A program made the position numbers and the translations under genes. The notes under the pieces were generated by a model, which made no database searches, was not told the origin of the DNA, and saw nothing but the letters and a program-made list of their open reading frames with translations. This document shows, piece by piece, positions 24,693 through 30,800 of a DNA stretch of 30,800 nucleotides (its first letter is position 1; each line of letters starts with the position of its first letter). Source of the stretch: DATKZH01 sp964475955 (GTDB lineage: Bacteria; Planctomycetota; Planctomycetia; Pirellulales; Thermoguttaceae); NCBI GenBank assembly GCA_964475955.1, contig CAYYZY010000089.1:1-30800 (forward strand). The letters are read 5' to 3'.

Positions 24693-25444
24693 GACCACAC
24701 GGCTCGACTGGGCCCGATTCTAAGGGTCGACAAACGCTTCCGCAGCCGGCGCCCGAAGTCGCCCCCCCTATTTGGCGTAGCGTGAGTCTCCGGGCACGTT
24801 CGGTCGCAGTCCCGTCCACGAGGAATTGCATTCTCGCGAATTCTACCAGAGCCCTCTCCGAGGGGCCAGTCAGCCGCCAAGTGGGGCCCGTGCCAAGCAT
24901 AATTGGGCTGACTTGCGAGGGAACAACGATTGCGAAGGCGAGGCAAGGAAGCTGGAGCCTTGCCGGCTGCGGAATTGGGGCGACGCACAGACATGGTGAG
25001 TCGCCGCCATACGCCCCCTAAAGTCTGGCTGGCTTGCCTGGGTGGCAAGGTTTGCGTAATGAGAGCGGTAAATCATTTGCTGAAAATTACTTCCGCGTAC
25101 TCAAGGGGCGTTCGCGGCGCGACCGATATCGAAATCTGACCCTTGATGGAAACCGCGTGCGGAGGTGGCACGTTCAAGGGTGCGCCGGGTAGCCGAATCG
25201 GGGTTTCTCGAGTCAAGGAATGGCTCGACGGCCCTGGCGCGATAGACCGTGCGAGCCGAGGGCAGAGACCCACCTTGCCCGTCCCAACGACTGCCAGTCA
25301 TCCCAGAGTCGGTTCTATCCCATGGGAGAACCCGCTTCAGGAAATCCACCCACATCGTGCTCCGGCCGCGCACGCTGCCGTGGATTGTGGTCGAAGGATG
25401 GAGACACGAGCTGCCCTGGCTCAATGCAAAGGAGAGTGTGCTCA
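24693..25444. other. Long intergenic region with several small hairpins
   Basis: No convincing gene in 750 bases; the short open frames lack family motifs. It must hold the promoters of the cupin (minus) and of the Cys-rich gene (plus), but no clear -35/-10 pair is seen. Hairpins include GGCAAGG/CCTTGCC (24942-24964), CTTGCC/GGCAAG (25033-25049) and GGTTCT/AGAACC around CCCATGGG (25311-25332). The first two share sequence and could exchange partners. Confidence 0.45.
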
Positions 25445-26266
25445 ATGAAAGGTAAGTTGTTCTTCGGAGCGCTCCTGATGAGCGCGGTCCTGTGCTGCCA
25501 AGGCCTTGGCGCTGGCCTGTTGGCTCAGGACTGTGGCGGCTGCGGCACGTGCGGGGCCTGCGATCCCGCCTGCTGCGAGCCCGCCTGCGGACCGGCCTGC
25601 GGCCAAGCGTGCTGCGGACCGGTGTGTGACCTGTTCTCGGGCCTGAAGTGCTTGTTCGCCTGCCAGCCGTGCGCCCAGCCGTGTGGCGATCCCGTGTGCT
25701 GCGAGCCGGCAGCGGTCTGCGCGCCCGAGCCCGCTTGCTGCGACCCGGTCTGTGCCGAGCCGGCCTGCTGCGACCCAGTCTGTGCTGAGCCCGCCTGCTG
25801 CGAGCCCGCTTGCGGTCCTGTGTGCCAGCCGGGTTGCGGCCCCATTGCCCAACTAATGGGCAAGGTGCGTGGCTGCATGCAGTCGTGCGCCAAGCCGTGC
25901 GGGCAAGCCGGCTGCTGCGAGCCCGCCTGCAATCCGTGCTGCTGCCGCACGCCGCTGCTCGACATGCTCGACAACCTGCTTGGTTGCTGCAANNNNNNNN
26001 NNNNNNNNNNNNNNNNNNNNNNNNNNNNNNNNNNNNNNNNNNNNNNNNNNNNNNNNNNNNNNNNNNNNNNNNNNNNNNNNNNNNNNNNNNNNTGCTGCGA
26101 GCCCGCCTGCTGTGGCGCCGCCGGTGGTGCTGCCGCGCCGGCCCCGGCGGAAGCCCCGGTCGAGGAAGCCGCCCCGTTGCCGGTTCCTCCCAAGGCCGAC
26201 TCCTCCGCCGCCCTGATGCGCTCCGGCGGAATGTACCAGGTCAGCCGCAGGATCGTTCGCAATTAG
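25445..26266 (+). CDS. Secreted Cys-Pro-Ala-rich repeat protein (contains an assembly gap)
   Basis: About 273 residues with 34 unknown, from the ATG at 25445 (AAAGGAG upstream). A signal peptide MKGKLFFGALLMSAVLCC-type N-terminus is followed by a domain made of CCEPAC, CDPVC and CGPAC repeats; roughly one residue in four is Cys. The C-terminus is Ala/Pro/Glu-rich and ends QVSRRIVRN. Proteins of this kind are common in planctomycetes and are thought to be disulfide-rich surface proteins. The gap (25993-26092) lies inside the repeat array; frame continuity across it is by chance or because the gap size is a multiple of three plus one, and the true length is unknown. A strong hairpin ends the gene at 26301. 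Confidence 0.8.
   Translation: MKGKLFFGALLMSAVLCCQGLGAGLLAQDCGGCGTCGACDPACCEPACGPACGQACCGPVCDLFSGLKCLFACQPCAQPCGDPVCCEPAAVCAPEPACCDPVCAEPACCDPVCAEPACCEPACGPVCQPGCGPIAQLMGKVRGCMQSCAKPCGQAGCCEPACNPCCCRTPLLDMLDNLLGCCXXXXXXXXXXXXXXXXXXXXXXXXXXXXXXXXXXCCEPACCGAAGGAAAPAPAEAPVEEAAPLPVPPKADSSAALMRSGGMYQVSRRIVRN
25993..26092. other. Assembly gap of exactly 100 N
   Basis: A run of exactly 100 N indicates a scaffold join of unknown length. It lies in the Cys-rich repeat array, so repeat collapse is the likely cause. Confidence 0.98.
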
Positions 26267-26300
26267 GATTGCCCGCGATCCCGCTGAAAACCGTCAATTC

Positions 26301-26334
26301 GGCAGGTCTGCCCGAGTCTATCGGGCAGGCCTGC
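26301..26334 (+). terminator. Strong hairpin terminator after the Cys-rich gene
   Basis: GCAGGTCTGCCCGA (26302-26315) and TCGGGCAGGCCTGC (26321-26334) pair over 14 bp with one mismatch around a 5-base loop, followed by TTGCGTTTCTT. It lies 35 bases after the stop and about 115 before hemE. Confidence 0.7.
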
Positions 26335-26450
26335 TTGCGTTTCTTGGCCGCGGTCGCGCGGCTGGCCGTCGCGGTCCCTTTCGTCCCCGGGCTGGCCGGG
26401 CTACTATGAAGGCGGTGTTTCCTTCGCCCCCCGCGCATCCGGCCCATCTC

Positions 26451-27503
26451 ATGTCTTCCTACGCCCTTCCCGCCTGGTACGACAGCCCGTTGTTGAAAGC
26501 CGCGCGGCGCGAGCCGGCCCAGCGCGTGCCCGTCTGGCTGATGCGCCAGGCCGGCCGCTACATGGCCGAATACCGGGCAGTGCGCCGCACGACCAGCTTC
26601 CTGGAGCTATGTAAGAACCCGGCCTTGTGTGCGGAGGTGATGCTGACGGCCGTCGAGAAGCTCGACGTCGACGCGGCCATCCTCTTCTCCGACCTGCTCC
26701 CCATCCTCGAGCCGATGGGACTGGTGCTTGAGTTCACCCCCGACGAAGGCCCGGCCATCCGCAACCCGATCCGCGCGCCCGAGGAGGTCGATCGGCTGGT
26801 TGAGCTGGAAAGCATGGAGCGGCTCCAGTTCGTTGTCGAAGCCGTGCGCGCCACCCGGCAAGGGTTGCCCGAAGCGATCCCCCTTCTGGGGTTTGCCGGG
26901 GCCCCCTTCACGCTGGCCAGCTACGCCATCGAAGGGGGCGGCAGCCGCAATCACCGGCTCACCAAGACGCTGATGTACCGCGACCCCGGCGCGTGGGACG
27001 CCCTGTTGGGCACCCTGGCACGGTCGGTCGCCCGATACCTCAACGCCCAAATCGAGGCCGGCGCCCAGGCCGTCCAGCTCTTCGACAGTTGGGCCGGGTG
27101 CCTCGGCGCCGACGACTACCGCCGCTTCGTCCTCCCGCACACCCGGGCGGTCATCGAGCGGGTCACGCCCGGGGTGCCGGTGATCAATTTCGCTACCGGC
27201 AACCCGGCCCTGTTGCCGCTTCTGAGCCAAGCGGGCGGGGCGGTGATCGGCGTCGACTGGCGGATTCGCCTCGACGATGCGTGGCAGGCCGTAGGCCACG
27301 ACAAGGCCGTCCAGGGCAACCTCGATCCGGTCGTCCTGCTGACCGACCCGCCCACCATCCGCCGCCACGTCCAAGAGATCCTCAACCACGCGGCCGGCCG
27401 CCCGGGGCACATCTTCAACCTCGGCCACGGCGTCCTCCCCCAAACGCCCGTCGACAACGCCCGCGCGCTGGTCGACGCCGTGCACGAGTTGGGGGCGAAG
27501 TAG
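26451..27503 (+). CDS. hemE: Uroporphyrinogen decarboxylase
   Basis: 350 residues from the ATG at 26451; an ATG at 26406 would add 15. The active-site signature PVWLMRQAGRYMAEYR (27-42) and the second signature GFAGAPFTLASYAIEGG (about 144-160) identify genuine HemE, unlike the two UroD-like proteins in the window. It converts uroporphyrinogen III to coproporphyrinogen III in cytosolic heme synthesis. FDSWAGCLGADDYRRFVLP and INFATGNPALLPLL are also typical. No strong ribosome binding site is seen before either ATG. It seems to be transcribed alone between the terminator at 26301 and the methyltransferase operon. Confidence 0.95.
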   Translation: MSSYALPAWYDSPLLKAARREPAQRVPVWLMRQAGRYMAEYRAVRRTTSFLELCKNPALCAEVMLTAVEKLDVDAAILFSDLLPILEPMGLVLEFTPDEGPAIRNPIRAPEEVDRLVELESMERLQFVVEAVRATRQGLPEAIPLLGFAGAPFTLASYAIEGGGSRNHRLTKTLMYRDPGAWDALLGTLARSVARYLNAQIEAGAQAVQLFDSWAGCLGADDYRRFVLPHTRAVIERVTPGVPVINFATGNPALLPLLSQAGGAVIGVDWRIRLDDAWQAVGHDKAVQGNLDPVVLLTDPPTIRRHVQEILNHAAGRPGHIFNLGHGVLPQTPVDNARALVDAVHELGAK

Positions 27504-27541
27504 CCGAGAATAGGCTCAGAAGCTTCAAATCTCGGGCCTAT
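27504..27541. other. Interleaved inverted repeats after hemE
   Basis: CCGAGA (27504-27509) pairs with TCTCGG (27530-27535), and ATAGGC (27510-27515) pairs with GCCTAT (27536-27541). The order is A, B, A', B', so both helices cannot form as simple nested hairpins. The loop includes GAAGCTTC. Confidence 0.5.
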
Positions 27542-27604
27542 CCAAAGAAGGCGTCCAGGAAGAGGCTTCTGCTCGTACCTCTCGAACCCATTCGTCAGGG
27601 CGTC

Positions 27605-27633
27605 TTCTGCCGTCGCGCTCGTGCCGGTACAAT
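27605..27633 (+). promoter_or_regulatory. Candidate promoter of the methyltransferase operon
   Basis: TACAAT (27628-27633, in GGTACAAT) with TTCTGC (27605-27610) 17 bases upstream. The -10 is good and the -35 weak. It lies about 40 bases before the ATG at 27672. Confidence 0.3.
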
Positions 27634-27671
27634 CCAGGCTGGCGTCGTCCGGAAGGGAGAGTCCCGGCAAG

Positions 27672-28544
27672 ATGAATGCACTGATCCGACAACTCACCAC
27701 CCACGGCCCCGTGGTGACCGATGGGGCCTGGGGGACCGAGCTTCAGGCACTCGGCCTCGAGGTGGGGGCGTCGCCCGATGCCTGGAACGTGGCGCATCCG
27801 GATCGCGTGGAAGAGGTGGCCCGGGCGTACGTCGAGGCCGGCAGCCGGGTGATCCTCACAAATACGTTTCAGGCCACGCGGTTCGCGCTTGCGCGGCATG
27901 GACTGGAGGACAAAGCGGCGGAGATCAACCGCGCCGGGGCGGAAATCTCGCGTCGGGCGGCGGGGGGCCGGGCGCGGGTGTTTGCGTCGGTCGGCCCCAG
28001 CGGCGTCGTGCTGATGATGGGCGAGGCCTCGCCCGACGAGCTTCGCGAGGCGTTTGCCGAACAAGCCAAGGCGCTGGCCGAGGGCGGGGCGGATGCGATC
28101 GTCGTCGAGACGATGTCCGACCCCGAAGAGGCCAAACTGGCCGTGGCCGCCGCCAACGAAATCGGCCTGCCCGTGGTCGCGTCCATGGCCTTCGACTCCG
28201 GTAAGGACCTCGACCGCACCTCCTTCGGCACCACGCCCGAACAGGCCGCCGAGTTGCTGGCCGAGGCGGGGGCCGATTGTGTGGGCTCGAACTGCGGCCA
28301 AGGCATCGAAGGATTCGTGGCCATATGCCGGCGGCTGAAGGCGGCGACCGATCGGCCGATCTGGATCAAGGCCAACGCGGGGCTGCCCCGGGTGATCGAC
28401 GGCAACACCGTTTGGGACCAGACGCCCGAGCAATTCGCCTCCTACGTACGCGCCCTGGTCGAAGCCGGAGCCAGCTTCCTCGGCGGCTGCTGCGGCACGA
28501 GCCCCGAGTTTATCCGGGCGATGAAGGAGAAACTGGCACGATGA
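27672..28544 (+). CDS. Homocysteine S-methyltransferase family protein
   Basis: 290 residues from the ATG at 27672 with GGGAGAG upstream. It has the family's N-terminal TDGAWGTELQALGL (16-29), LTNTFQATR (62-70) and the zinc ligands Cys208 in GSNCGQG and Cys273/Cys274 in GGCCGTS. This corresponds to the methyl-acceptor half of MetH or to MmuM/BhmT. The methyl donor cannot be told. It overlaps the next gene by 4 bases (ATGA), pairing it with a UroD-like protein, so methyl transfer from a small substrate or corrinoid is likely. It has no cobalamin-binding domain. Confidence 0.88.
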   Translation: MNALIRQLTTHGPVVTDGAWGTELQALGLEVGASPDAWNVAHPDRVEEVARAYVEAGSRVILTNTFQATRFALARHGLEDKAAEINRAGAEISRRAAGGRARVFASVGPSGVVLMMGEASPDELREAFAEQAKALAEGGADAIVVETMSDPEEAKLAVAAANEIGLPVVASMAFDSGKDLDRTSFGTTPEQAAELLAEAGADCVGSNCGQGIEGFVAICRRLKAATDRPIWIKANAGLPRVIDGNTVWDQTPEQFASYVRALVEAGASFLGGCCGTSPEFIRAMKEKLAR

Positions 28545-29761
28545 ATTCACGCGAACGGGTATTGGCGGCCATCAACCATCGGGAGCCCGACCGGGTGCCG
28601 ATCGACCTGGGCGGCACGCGCCAGTCGGGCATGGCGGCCTCGACTTATCACAAGGTGAAGCAACTGCTCGGCATCGACACGCCCACGCGCATGTTCGACG
28701 TCTACCAGATGATCGCCGAGATCGAGCGCCCGGTGATGGAGCGGTTCGGCGCCGACTGCGTGGGCCTGCTTCCCCGTTCGATCGCGTTCGGCATCGTCAA
28801 CGAGAACTGGAAGCGATGGCGGTTTCCCGACGGCCTCCAGGTCGAGGTGCCCGGCGGGTTCGACCCGGTCGTCGAGCCCGACGGATCGATCGTCCTCAAG
28901 GAGCCCGACGGCACGCTGGTGGCCAAGATGCCCCGCGGCGGCTGCTACCTCGATCGGATGCAGAAGTACCCGGGCGCGCTGCACGCCGATCCCGACACGC
29001 TCGACCTGCCCTTGCTCTCCGACGAAGACTGCGACCACTACGGCGCGCAGGCCGAGGCCTATCACGACCAGACCGACTACGCCGTCATCGCGCGCATGGG
29101 GCCGCCCTACGAGCTTTTTTGGGGCCTCGGCACCGGCGACTTCCAGGCATGGATGATGACCCTGGTCACCGAGCCCGACTACGTCCACGCCCTCTACGAG
29201 AAGCTCACCGAGGCCTGGCTGGAAAACCTGCGGCGGCTGTACGGGGCGATCGGCGACCGCGCGCAGATCCTCCAGTTCAACGACGACCTGGGCACGCAGG
29301 ACGCCCCGTTCATCTCCGTGAAGATGTTCCGCGAGTTGGTCATGCCCTACTACAAGCGAGGGCTCGACTGGGTCCACCAGAACACCCAGTGGAAGGTGTT
29401 CATGCACAACGACGGGGCCATCTTCGACCTGATCCCGTCGCTGATCGAGATGGGCGTCGACGTCCTCAATCCCGTGCAGACCACGGCCAAAGGAATGGAG
29501 CCGGCGCGCGTCAAGCAGGCCTTCGGCGACCGACTCGCCTTCTGGGGCGCGGCCTGCGACTGCCAGGGAACCCTCGCTTTGGGAACGCCGGAAGAAGTCG
29601 CCCGGGAGGTCGAAGAGAACATCCGCATTCTCGCCCCCGGCGGCGGCTACGTGCTGACTTCGGTGCACAATATCCAGGCGGGCGTGCCGCCGGAGAACGT
29701 CGTCGCGCTGTTCGACACGGCCCTTTCGGCGGGCGTCTACCCGATCGCCGACGGGGCATAG
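28541..29761 (+). CDS. UroD-family methyltransferase-like protein
   Basis: 406 residues from the ATG at 28541, overlapping the upstream stop (ATGA), with AAGGAG at 28523. MNSRERVLAAINHREPDRVPID is the usual start of non-HemE UroD-family proteins. VFMHNDGAIFDLIPSLIEMG and VDVLNPVQTTAKGM, FWGAACDCQGTLALGTPEEV and GGGYVLTSVHNIQAGVPPENV are typical. The HxC zinc motif of MtaA/CmuA methyltransferases is replaced by HND, while Cys residues appear in AACDCQG. It is probably a C1 or demethylase-type enzyme acting with the methyltransferase upstream. Substrate unknown. It is longer than HemE because of an insertion at about 95-150. Confidence 0.88.
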   Translation: MNSRERVLAAINHREPDRVPIDLGGTRQSGMAASTYHKVKQLLGIDTPTRMFDVYQMIAEIERPVMERFGADCVGLLPRSIAFGIVNENWKRWRFPDGLQVEVPGGFDPVVEPDGSIVLKEPDGTLVAKMPRGGCYLDRMQKYPGALHADPDTLDLPLLSDEDCDHYGAQAEAYHDQTDYAVIARMGPPYELFWGLGTGDFQAWMMTLVTEPDYVHALYEKLTEAWLENLRRLYGAIGDRAQILQFNDDLGTQDAPFISVKMFRELVMPYYKRGLDWVHQNTQWKVFMHNDGAIFDLIPSLIEMGVDVLNPVQTTAKGMEPARVKQAFGDRLAFWGAACDCQGTLALGTPEEVAREVEENIRILAPGGGYVLTSVHNIQAGVPPENVVALFDTALSAGVYPIADGA

Positions 29762-29883
29762 TATCACGTCGAGGCGGCTCTTCACGCGAAGCTCGGCGAG
29801 GGCGTGCGTCCGAGGGCCGACGAGGGTGTGCGTCGCCCGCTCCCCCTGGGCCGACTTGTGCCCCTGTTTGCTGGGCATTTGCT

Positions 29884-29911
29884 TTGAGATGCCGGTTGGC
29901 TTGAGTATAAT
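29884..29911 (+). promoter_or_regulatory. Sigma-70-type promoter of the terminal gene
   Basis: TTGAGA (29884-29889) and TATAAT (29906-29911) with a 16-base spacer, about 80 bases before the ATG at 29991. This is the best promoter match in the window. The 229-base gap before it has no gene; it contains two near copies of CGAGGGCGTGCGTC. Confidence 0.6.
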
Positions 29912-29990
29912 GAGGCCCCAAGCCCGGACGGCTCGGTCCTGCCGCCCACTCCCACCCACCACGTTCGGAGGCACAGGAGACGCCCGAACC

Positions 29991-30800
29991 ATGATGATGC
30001 ACGCCCCCCGCTGCTTCTTCCGGCCCTGTCTTCTCGCGATTGCGGTCGCCGTGGCGGTCTTCTCGCTCGCTTGGCCGGATGCGGCCTGGGGAGACCCCGC
30101 GCCCGGGTTCCAGGCGGGCCCGATGCTGAAACGATCCCTTGAGGGGCCGATGGCCGATGTGGACGAGATCGTGTTCGCCGCGCGCGTTCCCGGCAGAGAC
30201 CACTGGTACGTGACGTTCGGCAACTACTCCGACTTCTCCGAATCGCCCGTCCAGGAGCGAAGCTACGTACACAAGGACGGCGTCTACTGGGGCTACGGTG
30301 AGGGGGGGCGCCTTTGCCGGCTCCATCTCCGCACCGGCGAGTTGCAGGTGCTTCTCGAAGACCCGAAGGGCGGCGTGCGCGACCCGCAGGTCCACTACGA
30401 TGGCGAGAAGATTCTCTTCTCCTATCGCAAGGGCGGCACGCACACGTTTCATCTCTACGAGATCAACGTCGACGGGACGGGCCTGACCCAATTGACCGAC
30501 GGGCCCGACGACGACATCGAGCCCACCTATTGTCCGGACGGCAGCATCGTCTTCTGTTCGTCGCGCTGCCGCCGGTTCGTGAATTGCTGGTACACCCGGG
30601 TGGCGACGCTTTACCGTTGCGACGGCGACGGAAGCAACCTGCGCATGCTTTCGAGCAACAACGATCACGACAACACGCCCTGGGTCATGCCCGACGGCCG
30701 CATCCTCTACATGCGCTGGGAGTACGTCGACCGCAGCCAGGTCCACTATCACCATTTGTGGACGACCAATCCGGACGGGACCGGCCAGATGGTCTTCTTC
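29991..30800 (+). CDS. Secreted TolB/HzsA-like propeller protein (5' part, runs off the end)
   Basis: 270 codons are visible from the first of three ATGs at 29991 (AGGAG at about 29974), with no stop before the window end. Residues 1-34 are a signal peptide (LLAIAVAVAVFSLAW, then AAWG). WD40-like/PD40 segments follow: DGTGLTQLTDGPDDDIEPTY and CDGDGSNLRMLSSNNDHDNTP. CRRFVNCWYTR and MRWEYVDRSQVHYHHLW resemble the planctomycete proteins with an HzsA-type middle domain. Several Cys and His could bind heme in the missing part. It is an extracytoplasmic protein of unknown function; hydrazine synthesis must not be inferred. Confidence 0.75.
   Translation, partial: MMMHAPRCFFRPCLLAIAVAVAVFSLAWPDAAWGDPAPGFQAGPMLKRSLEGPMADVDEIVFAARVPGRDHWYVTFGNYSDFSESPVQERSYVHKDGVYWGYGEGGRLCRLHLRTGELQVLLEDPKGGVRDPQVHYDGEKILFSYRKGGTHTFHLYEINVDGTGLTQLTDGPDDDIEPTYCPDGSIVFCSSRCRRFVNCWYTRVATLYRCDGDGSNLRMLSSNNDHDNTPWVMPDGRILYMRWEYVDRSQVHYHHLWTTNPDGTGQMVFF

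Noticed and set aside
22533..24785. 750-codon open frame on the plus strand over the PQQ propeller and cupin
   Set aside because: Spans two well-supported minus-strand genes and reads as an antisense shadow of high-GC codons.
24930..25139. Small open frame in the long intergenic region
   Set aside because: No ribosome binding site, no family motif, and it runs over hairpins.
27504..27671. Cobalamin or SAM riboswitch before the methyltransferase operon
   Set aside because: The leader is short and lacks the conserved core sequences of either class.
28547..30223. Long minus-strand open frame over the UroD-like gene and the start of the last gene
   Set aside because: Antisense to two genes with clear starts, ribosome binding sites and family motifs.
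1..30800. tRNA or rRNA genes
   Set aside because: No cloverleaf with a T-loop consensus and no rRNA-like conserved segment was found on either strand, within the limits of reading by eye.

Overview
The window reads as chromosomal DNA of a GC-rich planctomycete, probably of the Pirellulales type. This is inferred from gene content: several UroD-family proteins, a DUF1638 protein, Trp-rich PQQ-like and TolB-like propellers, a Tat-exported Asp-box protein, a Cys-Pro-Ala-rich secreted protein, and many intergenic palindromes. A run of exactly 100 N (25993-26092) shows it comes from a draft or metagenome assembly. I see no rRNA, tRNA, CRISPR array, transposase or phage gene.

Region by region. 1-1104: a possible 3' end of an upstream gene, an adenylate-kinase-like P-loop protein, and a large palindromic repeat. 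1245-4018: two overlapping GTPase genes, one DUF697-type and one membrane-anchored. 4413-7855: a two-gene operon encoding a fused E1 alpha-beta 2-oxoacid dehydrogenase and a lipoyl domain fused to a KASIII (FabH-like) ketosynthase; this is the most unusual part of the window. 8104-16911, minus strand: eight tightly packed genes. In transcription order they encode a GT2 glycosyltransferase, a 2H-phosphoesterase-like protein, a GtrA-type membrane domain fused to a ribulose-phosphate-epimerase-like domain, a pol-beta-type nucleotidyltransferase fused to a histidine phosphatase, a sugar-phosphate nucleotidyltransferase, a GtrA protein, a GDPD-like protein and a large YfhO-like membrane protein. 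This looks like a cell-surface glycan or glycolipid pathway. 17098-18885: a divergently transcribed GT-C-like membrane protein.

19068-24692 holds a UroD-family methyltransferase-like gene with a one-base frameshift, a Tat-exported Asp-box protein, a DUF1638 protein, a PQQ-like propeller and a cupin. 25445-29761 holds the Cys-rich secreted protein (with the assembly gap), genuine hemE, and a two-gene operon of a homocysteine S-methyltransferase-family protein and a UroD-like methyltransferase. At 29991 a secreted TolB/HzsA-like propeller protein starts and runs off the end.

How the genes may work together (inference). The E1 and lipoyl-KASIII pair could turn a 2-oxo acid directly into a 3-ketoacyl-ACP without a separate E2 acyltransferase or free acyl-CoA. 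The minus-strand operon combines sugar-phosphate activation, phosphate removal, lipid-sugar transfer and flipping. The UroD-like, homocysteine methyltransferase and DUF1638 genes suggest C1 (methyl) metabolism. Several unrelated palindromic families share one design, two short hairpins inside an outer stem, and one copy lies in frame inside a coding sequence.
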